Shown here piece after piece: positions 1-11,467 of a stretch of 64,000 nt of DNA. Each line of letters starts with the position of its first letter. Positions within the stretch are counted from its first letter, which is position 1. Source of the stretch: Pycnopodia helianthoides (taxonomy: Eukaryota; Echinodermata; Asteroidea; Forcipulatida; Asteriidae); the NCBI GenBank assembly GCA_032158295.1, contig CM063253.1:5363001-5427000 (forward strand). The letters are read 5' to 3'. The notes below the pieces were generated by a model. It saw nothing but the letters and a program-made list of their open reading frames with translations. It did no database searches and was not told the DNA's origin. Made by a program: the position numbers and the translations under genes.

Positions 1-215
1 GCACCCCGGCTGTCCACACCGTCCACCGCGAAGAGCCTGGTGGTCATTTGGCTGGTGTTCCCGTCTACCTCTGCGTTTGCCGTGTTGACTGACTCGATCG
101 TTGGGTCAGTCACGGGGGCAGTCTCCGTAACCGTACTTGGCAGAATTCCACCCGAGTTAAATAGTTGGTGGACAGACTGCAGAGATTTATCCAGACAAAC
201 GCTATTGCTCGCCAT
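1..215 (-). CDS. Possible N-terminal coding exon of an unidentified gene, cut by the window edge
   Basis: Read on the minus strand, an ATG at 215 opens a frame with no stop for 71 codons up to the window edge. The first residues are MASNSVCLDKSLQSVHQLFN, followed by a Ser/Thr/Val-rich stretch with an N-T-S sequon. An in-frame TAA about 100 bases upstream makes this ATG the first in-frame start. A second ATG at 232, in a strong Kozak context (ccaccATGG), opens an overlapping frame of about 41 codons that stops near 110; it could be an upstream ORF or the true start. I recognise no domain. The lack of low-complexity sequence and the frame running through the edge argue for a real exon, but a chance ORF of this length is possible. 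Confidence 0.35.
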   Translation of the reverse strand, partial: MASNSVCLDKSLQSVHQLFNSGGILPSTVTETAPVTDPTIESVNTANAEVDGNTSQMTTRLFAVDGVDSRG

Positions 216-339
216 GACGGAACAACGGCCATGGTGGATGGTTGCGCAAGACCGAAATAGCGAATTGTGGCACTCGGAGGTTGCGGTCGAGCCAGGCGCG
301 GGAAGGTTTGGATGTTACGCTGTGCCCGTACACCAGAAG

Positions 340-2070
340 CCAAGTGGGTTGAACAGGCGTACAGACAGCGACTTTATCTCATCACATCCCGATCTCTTCA
401 AACTATTCCCAGGTCACCTACCATCCAGTGCTTCATCCAATAAAAGCGCGGTATTTTTTATTTTTCTTATTTTTTTTTAATAGAAACCCCCCGCGGCATG
501 CAAATTCCAAACAAATAAGTTTTAAGCACTCACAAACAAGGGTATGTCCCTTTGTTCTTTTATTTCCTGTCAACTGGTGGCTATGATGCAATTCCGAAAA
601 CACTTGGCGGAGTGAAAAAGAACACAAAATCTTTCCCCCGAGGGCTTGCTATTGTCAATTTGGGGTTAAGTTAACCCCCAACGAATGGCAATACAACTCA
701 CTTCCTCGAAACGGATTAAACCGAGCAATATCAGCAGAGATCAAAAAACCTTGTGCAAATAATAGCTCACGTTATAGATTACAGATTGATTTCTTATACT
801 TTTGTTATTCCAGATTCCACCGTCGACTCTGGGCACCTGTACGGTATTGTTGCGATGTATAGAACACGTTATTTGTGAATCACGGCACCTGTATTATTGT
901 TATGCTTAGAGCACATTATCTGTATACACCACCTATAGCCCTACCAAAATGTTACTGTTGGTCTTTGTTAATGATTGTGACTGCAAGAGAATCAGAGGTT
1001 TGCCTTGGGCGGAAAACACTGTGAGATGGCATTCAATTTAAAACCACATGACCGCTCAACCTGTCCGGTCGTAAGTTTTTCTGGGCCAAACACTACAGTC
1101 ACTGGCCTTGCTTGGGGCCTGCGGTCCAGTGTTAATTTCAAGCCCCGCTTTACCAATGGGAACCTCACTGTGGTTCTAGGGTTTGTTCCAGTTTCAGAAT
1201 AAAATGCGGCACAACTACTTATCAAGAATAATTCCACAGGGTTCTCTACAGGATTTTTCCAAACTGGAAGAGGAGGGTGGGGGGGGGGCTATTCTGGACC
1301 CAAATTGTTGAGATTTGGCCCTAAGCACGCTGAAATGAAAAGAGGTCCTCCGAAAAAATTGTTTTTAAGTTGTATGCGCATCAGACGCAGTCTGCGCGCA
1401 TTGGACTGGCACGCTAGCTTGTGCATGGGGGAAAAGATATACCATTATGATTTTAGTTCAACAATTATTTGGGTCACACCGGGTACCAGTTCGTTACCTC
1501 CTACCAGCGCGTTCTCTGGTAGGAGGTGCATGATTTTTATCCATGTTGTAGCACAACTGGCACTCCCGACATCATTGTCAGCAACAATTGAAATGAGTTT
1601 AAACTTGTCTAAAGAAAATAAAGGTTTTTTTCCCCAATGTGCCAGGTAAGATTAAATTCAATTCAATTCAATTCAACTCATTTCAATTCAAATCAATGCA
1701 ATTCAACTTAAAACAATTTCCATATTGCAAAATTTACATACAAGTAACTATAGAGAAGGTAAATTGAACAAAGATGCATAAAGAAGTACAAGAATGAGAA
1801 TTGTATAAGACACAATGAAGCAGGGGGGGGGGCAAATATGGAGGCATATTCAAAAGACCAAGTCTTGCGGAGAAGTTACCTCCTGTCTACTTCTTTTGTA
1901 TCGATTGTAAACACGTCCCTTGTCGGTGATGTTTGAAGCTTTGCATCGTGTGGATCATTATGAAAAACCTACAGTAGCAAACATGCGGGTACAACCGTGT
2001 AGACAACTCTTTGGGGAGAAGTGTTTGTTCTGAGAGGAACAGGTGGAGACCAGATGCACGTGAGTTTCAA
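340..2070. other. Intergenic stretch with scattered repeat fragments
   Basis: I see no supported gene. Around 1010-1160 there is a minus-strand fragment of the repeat family seen at 48960-49330 and 54968-55690; both carry the 'ggccagtgatt..gggccagt' region. Positions 1650-1712 hold a degenerate AATTC pentamer run. Short G runs occur near 1276 and 1825. Confidence 0.4.
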
Positions 2071-2074
2071 ACCA

Positions 2075-2335
2075 TTTCAGCACCCTTGGGGAGTTATACA
2101 GCCGGTGCTGCCAAAATATGTAGCACACCGAGCTAAATCAATCACAAGAACCATCTCTGCCCTCACATGTATCCCCATTTACCCCCCGGGTGAAGAGAAG
2201 CAATTCTAGTGTCTTGTCCAAGGACACAAGGTGTCACGACCGGGATTCGAACCCACGCCCCGATGACCCAACCACCAGCTATTGGGCCCGATGCCCCCCA
2301 AACCGACAGGCCGCGACACGCCACAAGAACGGCAC
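2075..2335 (-). mobile_element. tRNA-derived SINE (Leu-like head), minus orientation
   Basis: The plus strand reads 'accgggattcgaaccca', the complement of a tRNA B box, near 2240. It is preceded by the complement of the conserved 'ccttgagcaaga' segment and the 'cacccggg' segment at 2170-2230. The same order is found at 49826-50208 (plus strand), 61617-62095 and 62250-62600. The tRNA head is degenerate, so this is a retroposon rather than a tRNA gene. Confidence 0.7.
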
Positions 2336-2689
2336 AAGGTCGCCGACGGTCCGAAGCGTTCGGTGCGAATTGTCAACGAATATTTGAATGTGTTCCATCA
2401 AAAAGGAAATGGCACTCGCAAAAGAACTATAATAGTTCCGCAAAGCCTAGACCATTCATTCAAGATGGCGGGGAACCCTTCATCATTCGAACAATCCATT
2501 TAGCCATGCACAATAAAAAGTTGCATTACTTTCAATCTCAGTTACAGTCAGGGGGCAATCCTAGCAAGTTCATTAAGTCGGTTTACCTAGAGATTATACA
2601 AACCTGATTTGGTAGGTTTACTGTCACCAAACTAGGGTGAAGTTTACCTTTTTAAATTATTATTAGTGTGGTTTTTTTCTTTCTTTTTT

Positions 2690-2785
2690 CCCTTCCTTTT
2701 TTTTTTTTTTTTTTTTTGGGGGGGGGGGGGTTTGGGGGGACTTGGGTTGGATTTTTTTTAGGAGCGGGGGGGGGGGGTTGTTCTG
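2690..2785. repeat. Poly-T / poly-G low-complexity tract
   Basis: A run of more than 20 T is followed by G runs of 12 and 10. Reading frames across it are artefacts of composition. Confidence 0.8.
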
Positions 2786-3059
2786 ACTGTGTTCCCAATT
2801 CCAAGTTTGTACCATCAAGGCACAATCCAATCACCTACCTGCCGTTCTAACACACTCGCTGCCTAAAGTTCCAGCTCCCCATCTTCCGCCGAAAGGTCAA
2901 AACTTTTCTAAATTTATTTTCTCCGTACGTACTTTGACATTACAGTGCATGATGCTGCTTCCAAACGAAAAGAACATCAAATACCACAGTGAATGCCACG
3001 AACATTACAAGAAATACCAGTAAACATGCATATTGTTTGTCAATGGGTTATACAACAAT

Positions 3060-3097
3060 GTTAGCTGTTGCTGTTGTTGATGTTGGTGTTGTTGTTT

Positions 3098-3136
<39 letters not shown>

Positions 3137-3172
3137 TTGTTGTTTTTTGTTTTTGTTGCTGCTGTTGTATCC
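3060..3172. repeat. (GTT)n microsatellite
   Basis: About 110 bp of almost pure GTT/TTG triplets with a few GTTTTT variants. Translation gives only valine or threonine runs. Confidence 0.9.
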
Positions 3173-3944
3173 CCTCAATGTAGCTTCTAATCAAGTTGTA
3201 CCCGAAGAGAGAATCTTGATAGAAAGGGGAATCAAGATTGAGCAACGCTAAAAGGTCATCAGCCTATTTATTAAAACCTGTTAACAAAATACACCAAGGC
3301 TTCCTGAAGTAGCCATATTCTTTAACATGGACAGGTTCCGGGAAGGTACTCAAAATTCTCAGACAACGTCTAGACACTTGAAGAATGGTTACATTTTGTA
3401 CAACACGTGATCAACGAAAATGAGTGTTGAGATCTATCCCCGAGGACGGCGTGACGTCATGACCGAGCCCATTCTTCTTCGCGTCGCGGGTCAACTGTGG
3501 AGGCAATTGCCTAAAGTTATTGTTAAAATGGCGAAATTTGATGTTGGTATACGGGGTGAAAACAAATTAAATGAATAAACAGATTGTGCTGGAAGTGATT
3601 ATTATCACTAAGCCATCCGTATGTTAGGTTGTTAAATGATGCCTACAATGGTACAATGACTTTATTGGTCACAAGTGAACCCTAAAATTGGGTTTTCCAA
3701 AGTGACCGCCCATCAGATTTAATTTGCTCAATGGCGCCACCTCACATCTACCTTAGAGGTTAGTGGTCACAAAAGCCCCAGAGTTTCCTCAAAGGCAAAA
3801 CGAGTACTGTAATGGAGCTAATATGGCCTAAATCATAGGCCTAAAACTGGGGGGAAGGGGGTGGACTGCCCTCCCAAATTTGGGCAAAACAGTAGGGAAA
3901 TTTAGGGCAAAGCAAGAAGATCAAAATGGACAGAGAAAGCTACC

Positions 3945-4312
3945 TTAAAGGTCAAAGACCAGTATCTATACTTGGTGCATCCCAACATATACCTACAATA
4001 ATAAACCTGTGAAAGTTTTGGCTCAATTGGTCATCGAAGTTGCAAGTAAATAATGAAAGAAAAACACCCTTGTTACATAGAATTGTGTGCTTCCAAAATG
4101 CTTGAGAAAGGCTTCAAGCCTGAAGCCTTTCTCTGAGATTCAAATGATAGTGAGAAATTACCTCTTTCTCAAAAACTACATTACTTCTGAGGGAGTCGTT
4201 TCTCACAATGTTTTATACTACCAGCAACTCCCAGGTGCTCTGTAAAACCAAGTAAGTTTTTTTATGGCAATGCATTTCTTGAGTAATTACCAAAAGTATC
4301 CACTGCCTTTAA
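3945..4312. mobile_element. TTAA-flanked MITE
   Basis: The element runs from TTAA (3945-3948) followed by AGGTCAAAG to CACTGCCT followed by TTAA (4309-4312). Near 4110-4135 a central palindrome (AGGCTTCAAGCCTGAAGCCT) separates two halves that resemble the inner segments of the MITEs at 27647 and 39435 (gagaaa, acttctgagggagtcgtttctc). It has no coding capacity. Confidence 0.75.
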
Positions 4313-5086
4313 TTAAGGAGACCGAAGAGTAAGACAAAGGAAACACAGATGTAAAAATTAGAAAGTGTGTTTTTATTGGTGTAATATTTCGGGCAAATCA
4401 ACCCCTCTGCTCCCCCACCCCCACCCCCCCCCCCAACCAAAGAGTCACAATTCGCCCATGGCTTTCGTACCACCGTGGACAGAAATCAATAACTTATGGG
4501 TAACATACATAGCATGTCCACTTACAAAATGTTGCTTATGTGAACTGGTGTGCGACCTGTGATAGGTGGGCGCCATTTTTCTCAGAGGCCCAACGAAATG
4601 CTTCTCCTCATACAGACTGTTTTAAAAACGGCATAAAAAGAAGCATTTTGGGGCCTAAATTCACCTGTTTTTTTTTAGACGCCCTCTGTTATATAACTCT
4701 ATGACTAAAAAGAATGTACGGAATATGTGAAAAGGGGGCAAATTCTGTGCGTGCTATACTTCTTCACTCACCCTGTACCACAAGTCAGGTCAAATTCTGT
4801 TTGATTCTGTTCATATCCGCATTCCTCAAGCGTACATCGCATTACTGGCTCCATCACCCAACCTGTACACCTTTAAATCTACAGATAACGGAGGGCCGAG
4901 AAGGCACAGAATGGGGAACTCGGCCTGAAATGTGAAATGTGAAATGTGCACCGGACGCCATTTTCAGCAGGTAGCTGTTTTGATGCAACAATTGACATGT
5001 GCAGACAATAGTTGATATTATTAACAAAAACATTTTGCTTGCTAAAACGATCGCCAATTCATCGTTTTCTAATGCGTATCATCGGA

Positions 5087-5159
5087 GGCCCTGTGGCCCA
5101 ACGGATAAGGCATCTGACTACGAATCAGGAGATTCCAGGTTCGAATCCTGGCAGGGTCG
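5087..5159 (+). tRNA. tRNA-Arg (anticodon ACG)
   Basis: A full cloverleaf can be drawn. The acceptor stem GGCCCTG pairs with CAGGGTC (one G-U pair), with discriminator G at 5159. The D stem is GCC/GGC. The anticodon stem TCTGA/TCAGG closes the loop CTACGAA, with anticodon ACG at 5120-5122. The T arm is CCAGG-TTCGAAT-CCTGG. The B box GGTTCGAATCC is intact, and a short T run (5166-5169) follows as a possible Pol III terminator. There is no intron and no encoded CCA. The perfect stems and lack of a SINE body favour a functional gene over a tRNA-derived repeat. Confidence 0.9.
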
Positions 5160-6030
5160 ATTTGTTTTGTTCGTGTCCCCTACGGTTTCTACCCTTTACG
5201 AACAAAATTTGCAAATAAAGAAAGTGCTCCTGTTTTGTTTTGGCTTTTTTGGAACTGGCCGTAGGCTGCCCATAGATTGTCAACCACCAGCGGGCAAAAG
5301 TTGCCGATTCTGCGTTGCAAAAGAAAGGTCGCATCGAACTTCAGTGAAACACTTCGGCGAAGTATTTCATATCCGGTATCCGGTCCTATACTCACCGATG
5401 GCAGTATAGCAGTGGCATGACTAGGTAGAGGGGACTCCGCATGGGGCTGAAGCCCCCCTCTCAGAACCCTTGTCCCCCCCACCCCCACCCCTCTTCCCGA
5501 TGGGAAATGAACTTAACCAATTAAAAAACAAATACATTTATGTTTTTGCCCTCGCTTGCCCCTCAAAATGAAAGTATCGGGTTGCGCCGCTGAGCAATTT
5601 AGACAACTGATACAGTGATAGTCAACGGGTAGCCAATTTGTTTATCGACCAAGTGCGATATGTCAAATAAAATCGACCCTGCGGTGTTACAGCGAGATTG
5701 CATTCCCGTCCAACAATTTCACCGGCTCGAAATAAGAACAGCGGGTCTCTGTGGAGTTGGGGTACTAACCGCGTTTTGGAGCACACAAATGTCTCGCTGG
5801 TATCGAGAATGTCTGATGAGCAGACGTGGAATAACTTGAGAACCGGGATCAGGAGGGGCAGCCTCTTACGCAATCGGGGTAAAGTGATCGTGAAACAATG
5901 TGGCTGCCTCCTCACACCCCTTCCTCCCCACCCCCCTTCGAAGAGACTACGTGCAGAACAAAATATTGCTGATGGCTTTTCAACACGCTGTTGTTATGTC
6001 CTGTTTTGGTGCCAGTCCCGGGAAATACGG
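5160..6030. other. Intergenic, no gene seen
   Basis: Unique-looking sequence with C runs (near 5475 and 5925). Frames at 5189-5488 and 5622-5915 have no recognisable domain and no splice context, so I do not call them. Confidence 0.3.
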
Positions 6031-6037
6031 AACACGG

Positions 6038-6400
6038 TTAAAGGTTCTTTTTCATACCGGATCTGGTAAGGATAAAAAGCATCATTGTTTAATTTTAGTC
6101 TGAAGGGTTGCTGATTAATGAAGTTCATACTGGAACCATTGTCGTCTTTTGAAATATTTCCCTCTTAAGAAAACTGTATCTGAAAACCTCATTTGTTTGA
6201 AGGCAACAGCTGATTTCTGTTGTTTCAGACTAAATTAAGGACACTATGCAGGCTTCAAATTGTGCATTTTTTTTCCACAATTTTCTCCCGTATCGCACAA
6301 CGGAACAAGCCCACATTTCACAGGTTTGTTATTTCATAAATGTCTGGTTGATCACACAGAACATGAACACTGTCTTGAACACTATCGGCCTGCATTCTTG
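6038..6400. mobile_element. Degenerate TTAA-flanked MITE
   Basis: Starts with TTAA-AGGTTC at 6038. It carries the inner segment 'ttttagtctgaa..' and 'ccacatttcacaggtttgttat' shared with the copy at 51540-51920. The right end is eroded and placed only approximately. Confidence 0.55.
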
Positions 6401-7251
6401 AAACGGCGCATGACGGTATGTGCGTACACCAATCCTTGTAGCGAAAGTCCTCTGAGCACCGTGCACTTGAAAAAACACCTGACTTTCTTGAGACGATCAA
6501 GATGTCGAATGCCTGAGTCCGGATATGGAATATAGAGGGGATGGGGGTAGGGGAGGGCCGGGGTTCTTAATTAGGGGGCTTCAGATTGCTTCCGGTTTCG
6601 GCTGGTTTCGAAACATTGGCTTTTGCTTCGTCTGTATCTATTGCAAAATCGCAACAGTTTGCTTGAACTTCTTCACTGCAGCTTTATGCTCAATTACAAC
6701 AGCTATACAGAAAAACTACGGTTCCAGCGGATTCGGCAACTCTAACGGCTTTAGGCTTAAGGCTTCAGCCAAGTCAGGCAAACCCGATTGCAGCAATAAC
6801 AACGCTCCCGACAAAGCTTGCAGTTTAGAAAAGCCTTGAGTAGTAAGTCGACTCGGTTACAATTTCTGTGATCGTGGCTATTAATTCTTAAAAGCCTATT
6901 TATTTTACAAATTACTTGTCTTGTCGACGCATACGTCGATCAAGGACTTCGAAACAAGTCTAGCCCCGAATTGGCCGCCATTTCAGAAAGAGTCAACAAC
7001 ATTTGTTAAGTTGGGCCAAGAACCACTGCAAAAACGTACTTGCATATAGACAAGAGAATGATTAAAAAAAACATCCCTAGGCTCATTTTTAAGGAAAGTC
7101 GAGACCAGCGAAGGAAAAAGGGTGCAGTTTGTTTTTGTCTGATATCATTTTTGAAAAAACAAGATTGTATGGGGTGAGCACGTACACTCGTAACAATGAA
7201 ATACTTTCCTTGGGTCCCTTTGAGTTGACAATACCCGTTCAAAGACCAAAG

Positions 7252-7492
7252 ATGTTTTCGACAAATCTGCAGCCACGGGGAGCAGCGAAGCTGTCCACTG
7301 TTCTCACATCAAGGCCCATAATATATCATACCATTAGTTGTCCAATGACGCAAGGATCACAAAGCCAACTCCAATTGTGCTATGATGCAATCCAATACCT
7401 AGCTGTCAACACCTTCAACGATCGGAGTTGTTTTGCCGGAACCCCTTTTGTCCCGGAATTCGTTTTTGATCCTCCGCGGAATTTGAAGGTAG
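7252..7492 (+). CDS. Possible orphan coding exon (hypothetical)
   Basis: An ATG at 7252 opens a frame that stays open past 7492, where AAG is followed by gtaggc, a plausible splice donor. The roughly 80 residues are not low-complexity and end in PFVPEFVFDPPRNLK. I recognise no family and found no partner exon. After the proposed donor the frame soon enters a proline-rich C-run tract. This could be a first exon or chance. Confidence 0.2.
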
Positions 7493-7954
7493 GCTTTACG
7501 GACTTTGATGTTTTGTTTTGCCATCACAACGCGCTATTGTTTATCTTCAGATGGTCTAAGGGGATCTCTCGAGCCGGCAGGTTGGACAACTGGGAGGCCG
7601 GCTGCGTACCAAGTAACCCCCCCCCCCCCCATACCCCACACTTGTCTCTCATACCCAACACCAACCCCACTCCACCGGATAAAAACCCCTTCAATGACTG
7701 TTTATTGTTTCGATAAACTTCCTTGGTGGGGCAGCAAATTAAGAGTGTTTCTCAGTGAGAGGAAAATGTACTCCCGCGTGCAGAGAAGCAATTATGGTTG
7801 ACTGCCTTACATCAAGAGAAAACAGATCTCCCTCATATTCCTGGGTGATATGAATCGATTGTGGTTCAGTATCTCTCCCGGAATAAGAACGGTTCGGAAA
7901 ATCTGCCCAGACACGAGAAAGGCCAATTTCTTTTTGTTGGTGTTAGTTCTATAA

Positions 7955-8150
7955 TATGCCCGATATGTGGCAGAGGGTGTCCCCTCCCACAACTGTTCTT
8001 AGTAACACACTCTTGTCCTCTTGTGCAGCAAGAAGTACCACCATCCCTAAAATGCTCTAAAGAATTCCTGGGATTCCCAGAACCAGTAAAGACACAATAG
8101 GAGGAGGAGGGGTACACCATGCCACATATCGAGCACCAAAATGTATTGCT
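7955..8150. mobile_element. Short inverted-repeat element, 'gatatgtggca' family
   Basis: Starts with 'cccgatatgtggcagaggg' and ends with 'ccatgccacatatcgagca', so the two ends are inverted copies. Related copies lie at 25180-25385 and 26425-26610. Between the ends are a C/G run and the segment 'tctgggaatctc' (here its complement). It has no coding capacity. Confidence 0.7.
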
Positions 8151-8959
8151 AGAAAAATATGTTCAATGCATTATGGTTGAGCTGTTTAGTCTGTGATACA
8201 TTGACAATAATGAGAATCGGCGTTATTGAGTAATCATTTTGTAAAACGTTTGCCACATGGCATCATGTAAAGCCTCGGTACAAGGAAGGGCGCCCTCAAA
8301 CACTCTACCACGGTCTTACTGTCGAGAAGGGGGGCCGGGGACCAGCAAATACAAAACGAGGGGAAACCCGTCATAGAATCAGAATCATCAAGCGACTACA
8401 ACAAATGGGATAAACCCATTTTTTTACGAGACAAAGTAAATGCTGTTGAACCTTGAATCTTTTACGGTGAGTGATTGGTCTCTAGGGTGAGGTGTTTTTG
8501 AAAGTTTGTTATAGTCTCGGTTGTTTTTTTTTCTTTTTTACGACAGCTGCGAGAAAAGTGTTGATTGTTGTTCCTTTTTGGAGGCTCAACAACAAAAACA
8601 ACATGTGTTGGAGAGATATCCGTGATTTGCGCACACCTGGTTACAGAGCGTCCGTGGAAAAATGATTTTGCAGACCACATGACACTGATTGATTTTGTAT
8701 TATAAATCATGGCATTTGGCTGTTAGTGGCAAAGTCGTGAGATTGGCATTTTTTCAAACTTGTTTCATAACTTGTTCCGATCCAGAAGGACGATAAAAGC
8801 ATGAGCTTTTGAAAAGCCGGAAAGTGCATGTAAACTTACGTGAAGAAAATAATGTATATCACATAGATCATGTCAATGAAGATAAATCAAGTTTAGGCTA
8901 TCTATGGAAAGGCATATTCATACGTCAATTAGAGATTGAAATATATTCGACGGCGCCAA

Positions 8960-9480
8960 AACTCAAGTAAAGTCCCAAGTCCGTAAGGTTACGTCACAAG
9001 TAAAGTCTCAAAAGTCCGTCGTCAGAGGTCGCAAGTCGGTAAGGTTATACGTCACAAGTAAAGACTCAAGTCCGTAGGGTTACGTCACCAGTAAAGTCTC
9101 AAGTCCGTAGGGTAACGTCTCACGTAATGTCTCAAGTCTAAAAGATTACGTCGACTATAAAGTCTCAAGTCTGTCGGGTTACGTCACAAGGAAAGTCTCA
9201 AGTCTGAAAGATTACGTCACAAATAAAGTCTCAAGTCTGTCGGGTTACGTCATAAGTAAAGTCTCAAGTCCGTATGGTTACGTCACAAGTAGGATTACGT
9301 CACAAGTAGGATTACGTCACAAGTAGGATTACGTCACAAGTAGGATTACGTCACAAGTCAATATCTTGAATCCATAAGGCTAAGTCTCAAGTGAAGTCTC
9401 GAGCCTGTATGGTCAAGTCAGAAGTCAACAGGAGACCATGGTTATAAGACGTGCAACATTCTCAACAAGTTTCAAGTCCC
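8960..9480. repeat. About 33-bp minisatellite with an inner 17-bp sub-array
   Basis: The degenerate unit reads 'gttacgtcacaagtaaagtc' + 'tcaagtccgtagg'. About ten copies are visible. At 9288-9358 the period shortens to about 17 bp (cacaagtaggattacgt), repeated about five times almost without change. Each unit carries a TACGTCA core. Confidence 0.85.
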
Positions 9481-10424
9481 AGGGGCAAGTCTCAGCTGAA
9501 GTCTAACGCTCTTGATGTTTGAGGGCAATTTGGGCCGAAGTTTGCTGCTCAACACGGCCTTTTCTGGAAGAATTAACTGACTCTTCTATACATGGAAAAC
9601 CTCTTTTTTTTGACAGTTGTTAAGAAGTCTTCAAAGGCGGGGCTCAATTTAAAGTCTCAAGTCAATTCAGTCGAGTTCGAATAAAGAACCACAGTCCAAT
9701 ATCGAACTTGAGTACAAGTCTAGTCATCGACGTCAGTAGCTAACTCAGCTGTTAGGCCGCGTCCGAATCAAACGAATTCGGCTACGGCTATAGCTGTTGG
9801 TTGGCAGCAGCAGTCCTGCCAAAGCCACTGCCGAGGGCATCAGACGCGGTCTTTAGACTCCAGTCCAGCCAATCCAACAAGAATGGCACACCATGACAAA
9901 CAAACCCGCGAAGTTTTCGTCGCAATGAATATTCCGTGGTCATGTTCTAATGCGAGCAGCCGAGGTCTTACCACCGGTCGGGCCAGCAACATCGGAGCTA
10001 TACTGAACCAAAGGGGGGGGGGGGGGGCAATATCATAAACTGTTCAGCACAAAAATGCTTTCGTCACGAACGATCTTGCTGTTATTTCCAAAGCTTAGCA
10101 AGACAGTGTTAGAAAGTTATTTCGTGCTCAAGTTCATCTTTGGCAAGTTTACCAGCCAAAGTGTCATGTGCTCTCTGTTCAACTGGTGATCGGTCATATT
10201 AAATGCACAGCATGTGTATCTTTTTTCATATTGATTGAGTACTTTGGGGCCAAAATTGAAAATTGATGATATGTTTCGCAGTCTAACATAATTGTAGTTT
10301 GATTCGTATTAAGTATAAAATCGAATAAATTGACCCACGTAGCAACGTTATACAAAAAGAGTGTTCATACTATTAATAATACAATAATAGTAATTACTGG
10401 CATCAACATTATTTCTACTTCTTT

Positions 10425-10585
10425 TCATAGGGCAAATCCTGAACATCTTAATCTTTTGGAGTATGCAGCACCTTCAGCCAAATGGGCACACAGGTGCTAA
10501 TCAATCACACCAACAATCTATACCCTCGCAGGTACCCATTTACACCTGGGTGATGAGAAGCAATTATGGTAAGTGTGTGATGTAA
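10425..10585 (-). mobile_element. SINE fragment (body only), minus orientation
   Basis: 'ctcgcaggtacccatttacacctgggtgatgagaagcaatta' is the complement of the body of the Leu-like SINE. The tRNA head is missing. Confidence 0.6.
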
Positions 10586-10739
10586 TAGCTTCTTTCAATT
10601 CATTGGTCATTGTATGCCGAATCTCAGGATCTTAAATCTTAAGTTATAATGTTTCATTGCGTAATTTAACACTATTCGCAGTGTATACCCATTAGGCACA
10701 CACCCTCGTGGTTTGTCGTCCACAGGCGTGTGTGCCGGC

Positions 10740-10990
10740 CATTATGACGTGCGGTGACCAAGCGGGGTAGGAGCACCGGACTCAAGCTCCGGCGTTTCTC
10801 ATCAGCAGAGTGTGGGTTCGAGTCCCGGTCGTGGCATTGTGTCTTGAGCAAGATACCGTAGTTGCTTTGTCATTCGGATGGGACACTAAGCCGTATGACC
10901 CGTGTGCTAGTGTTGGTAATGCACGTTAAAGGACACAGAACACTTAATATTGTGGAAGAGTAGGGGTTAACCCCGGTGTTTCTGGTTCAC
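10740..10990 (+). mobile_element. tRNA-derived SINE (Leu-like head)
   Basis: A-box-like GGTGACCAAGCGG and B box GGTTCGAGTCC (near 10815) flank a CAA-type anticodon loop. The tail has the conserved 'cttgagcaagata' and 'ttcggatgggac' segments found in many marine-invertebrate SINEs. The unrelated tail and mismatched acceptor stem mark it as a SINE rather than a tRNA-Leu gene. Confidence 0.75.
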
Positions 10991-11305
10991 ATCGCAAGCA
11001 CCCTTGTTTACAGGTTTCCCCAGGCTTGCGAGCTACAGTGATGAGGTTCATTTATGAGGCATCCTTGGTTTCAATTACCACAAACATATTTTGAAAATTT
11101 AACAACAATAACAAATAATGGCTCTTTTACTTTGTTCATATGGTCGAATGCTTTACCTGTGTTTCTTTGGTCCCGTACTAGAGTGAGAGATTCTGTATCC
11201 ATTTCAAATTGTTTCCATGTTGGTCAATATGATCCCGGATGGGCCTGGAAGAACCACAACCATCAAATGTGTCTAGCCCAAGTACACAAGTTTCCTGACT
11301 GGGGC

Positions 11306-11467
11306 CCTTTTCAAATTCACGGCTTCGGCTCCAAAATCGGCTCAGGCTAGCTAGGCTCCCTCAATTATTTTAACTTACGCATGCTTTGCGGTCAGGGTTT
11401 CAGACAAGAAAACTGGGCCTGAAGCCCAATCCGGAGCCGAAGCCGTGGATTCGAAAAGGGCCAAAGA
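11306..11467. mobile_element. Fold-back element with GGGCCCTTTTC ends
   Basis: The left end 'ggggcccttttcaaattcac' + 'ggcttcggctcc' is matched by the right end 'ggagccgaagccgtgg' + 'attcgaaaagggcc'. A related but more diverged copy lies at 21355-21480. Confidence 0.7.

Noticed and set aside
10745..10840. tRNA-Leu gene
   Set aside because: The A and B boxes are present, but the acceptor stem does not pair and the element continues into a SINE body found at several other sites.
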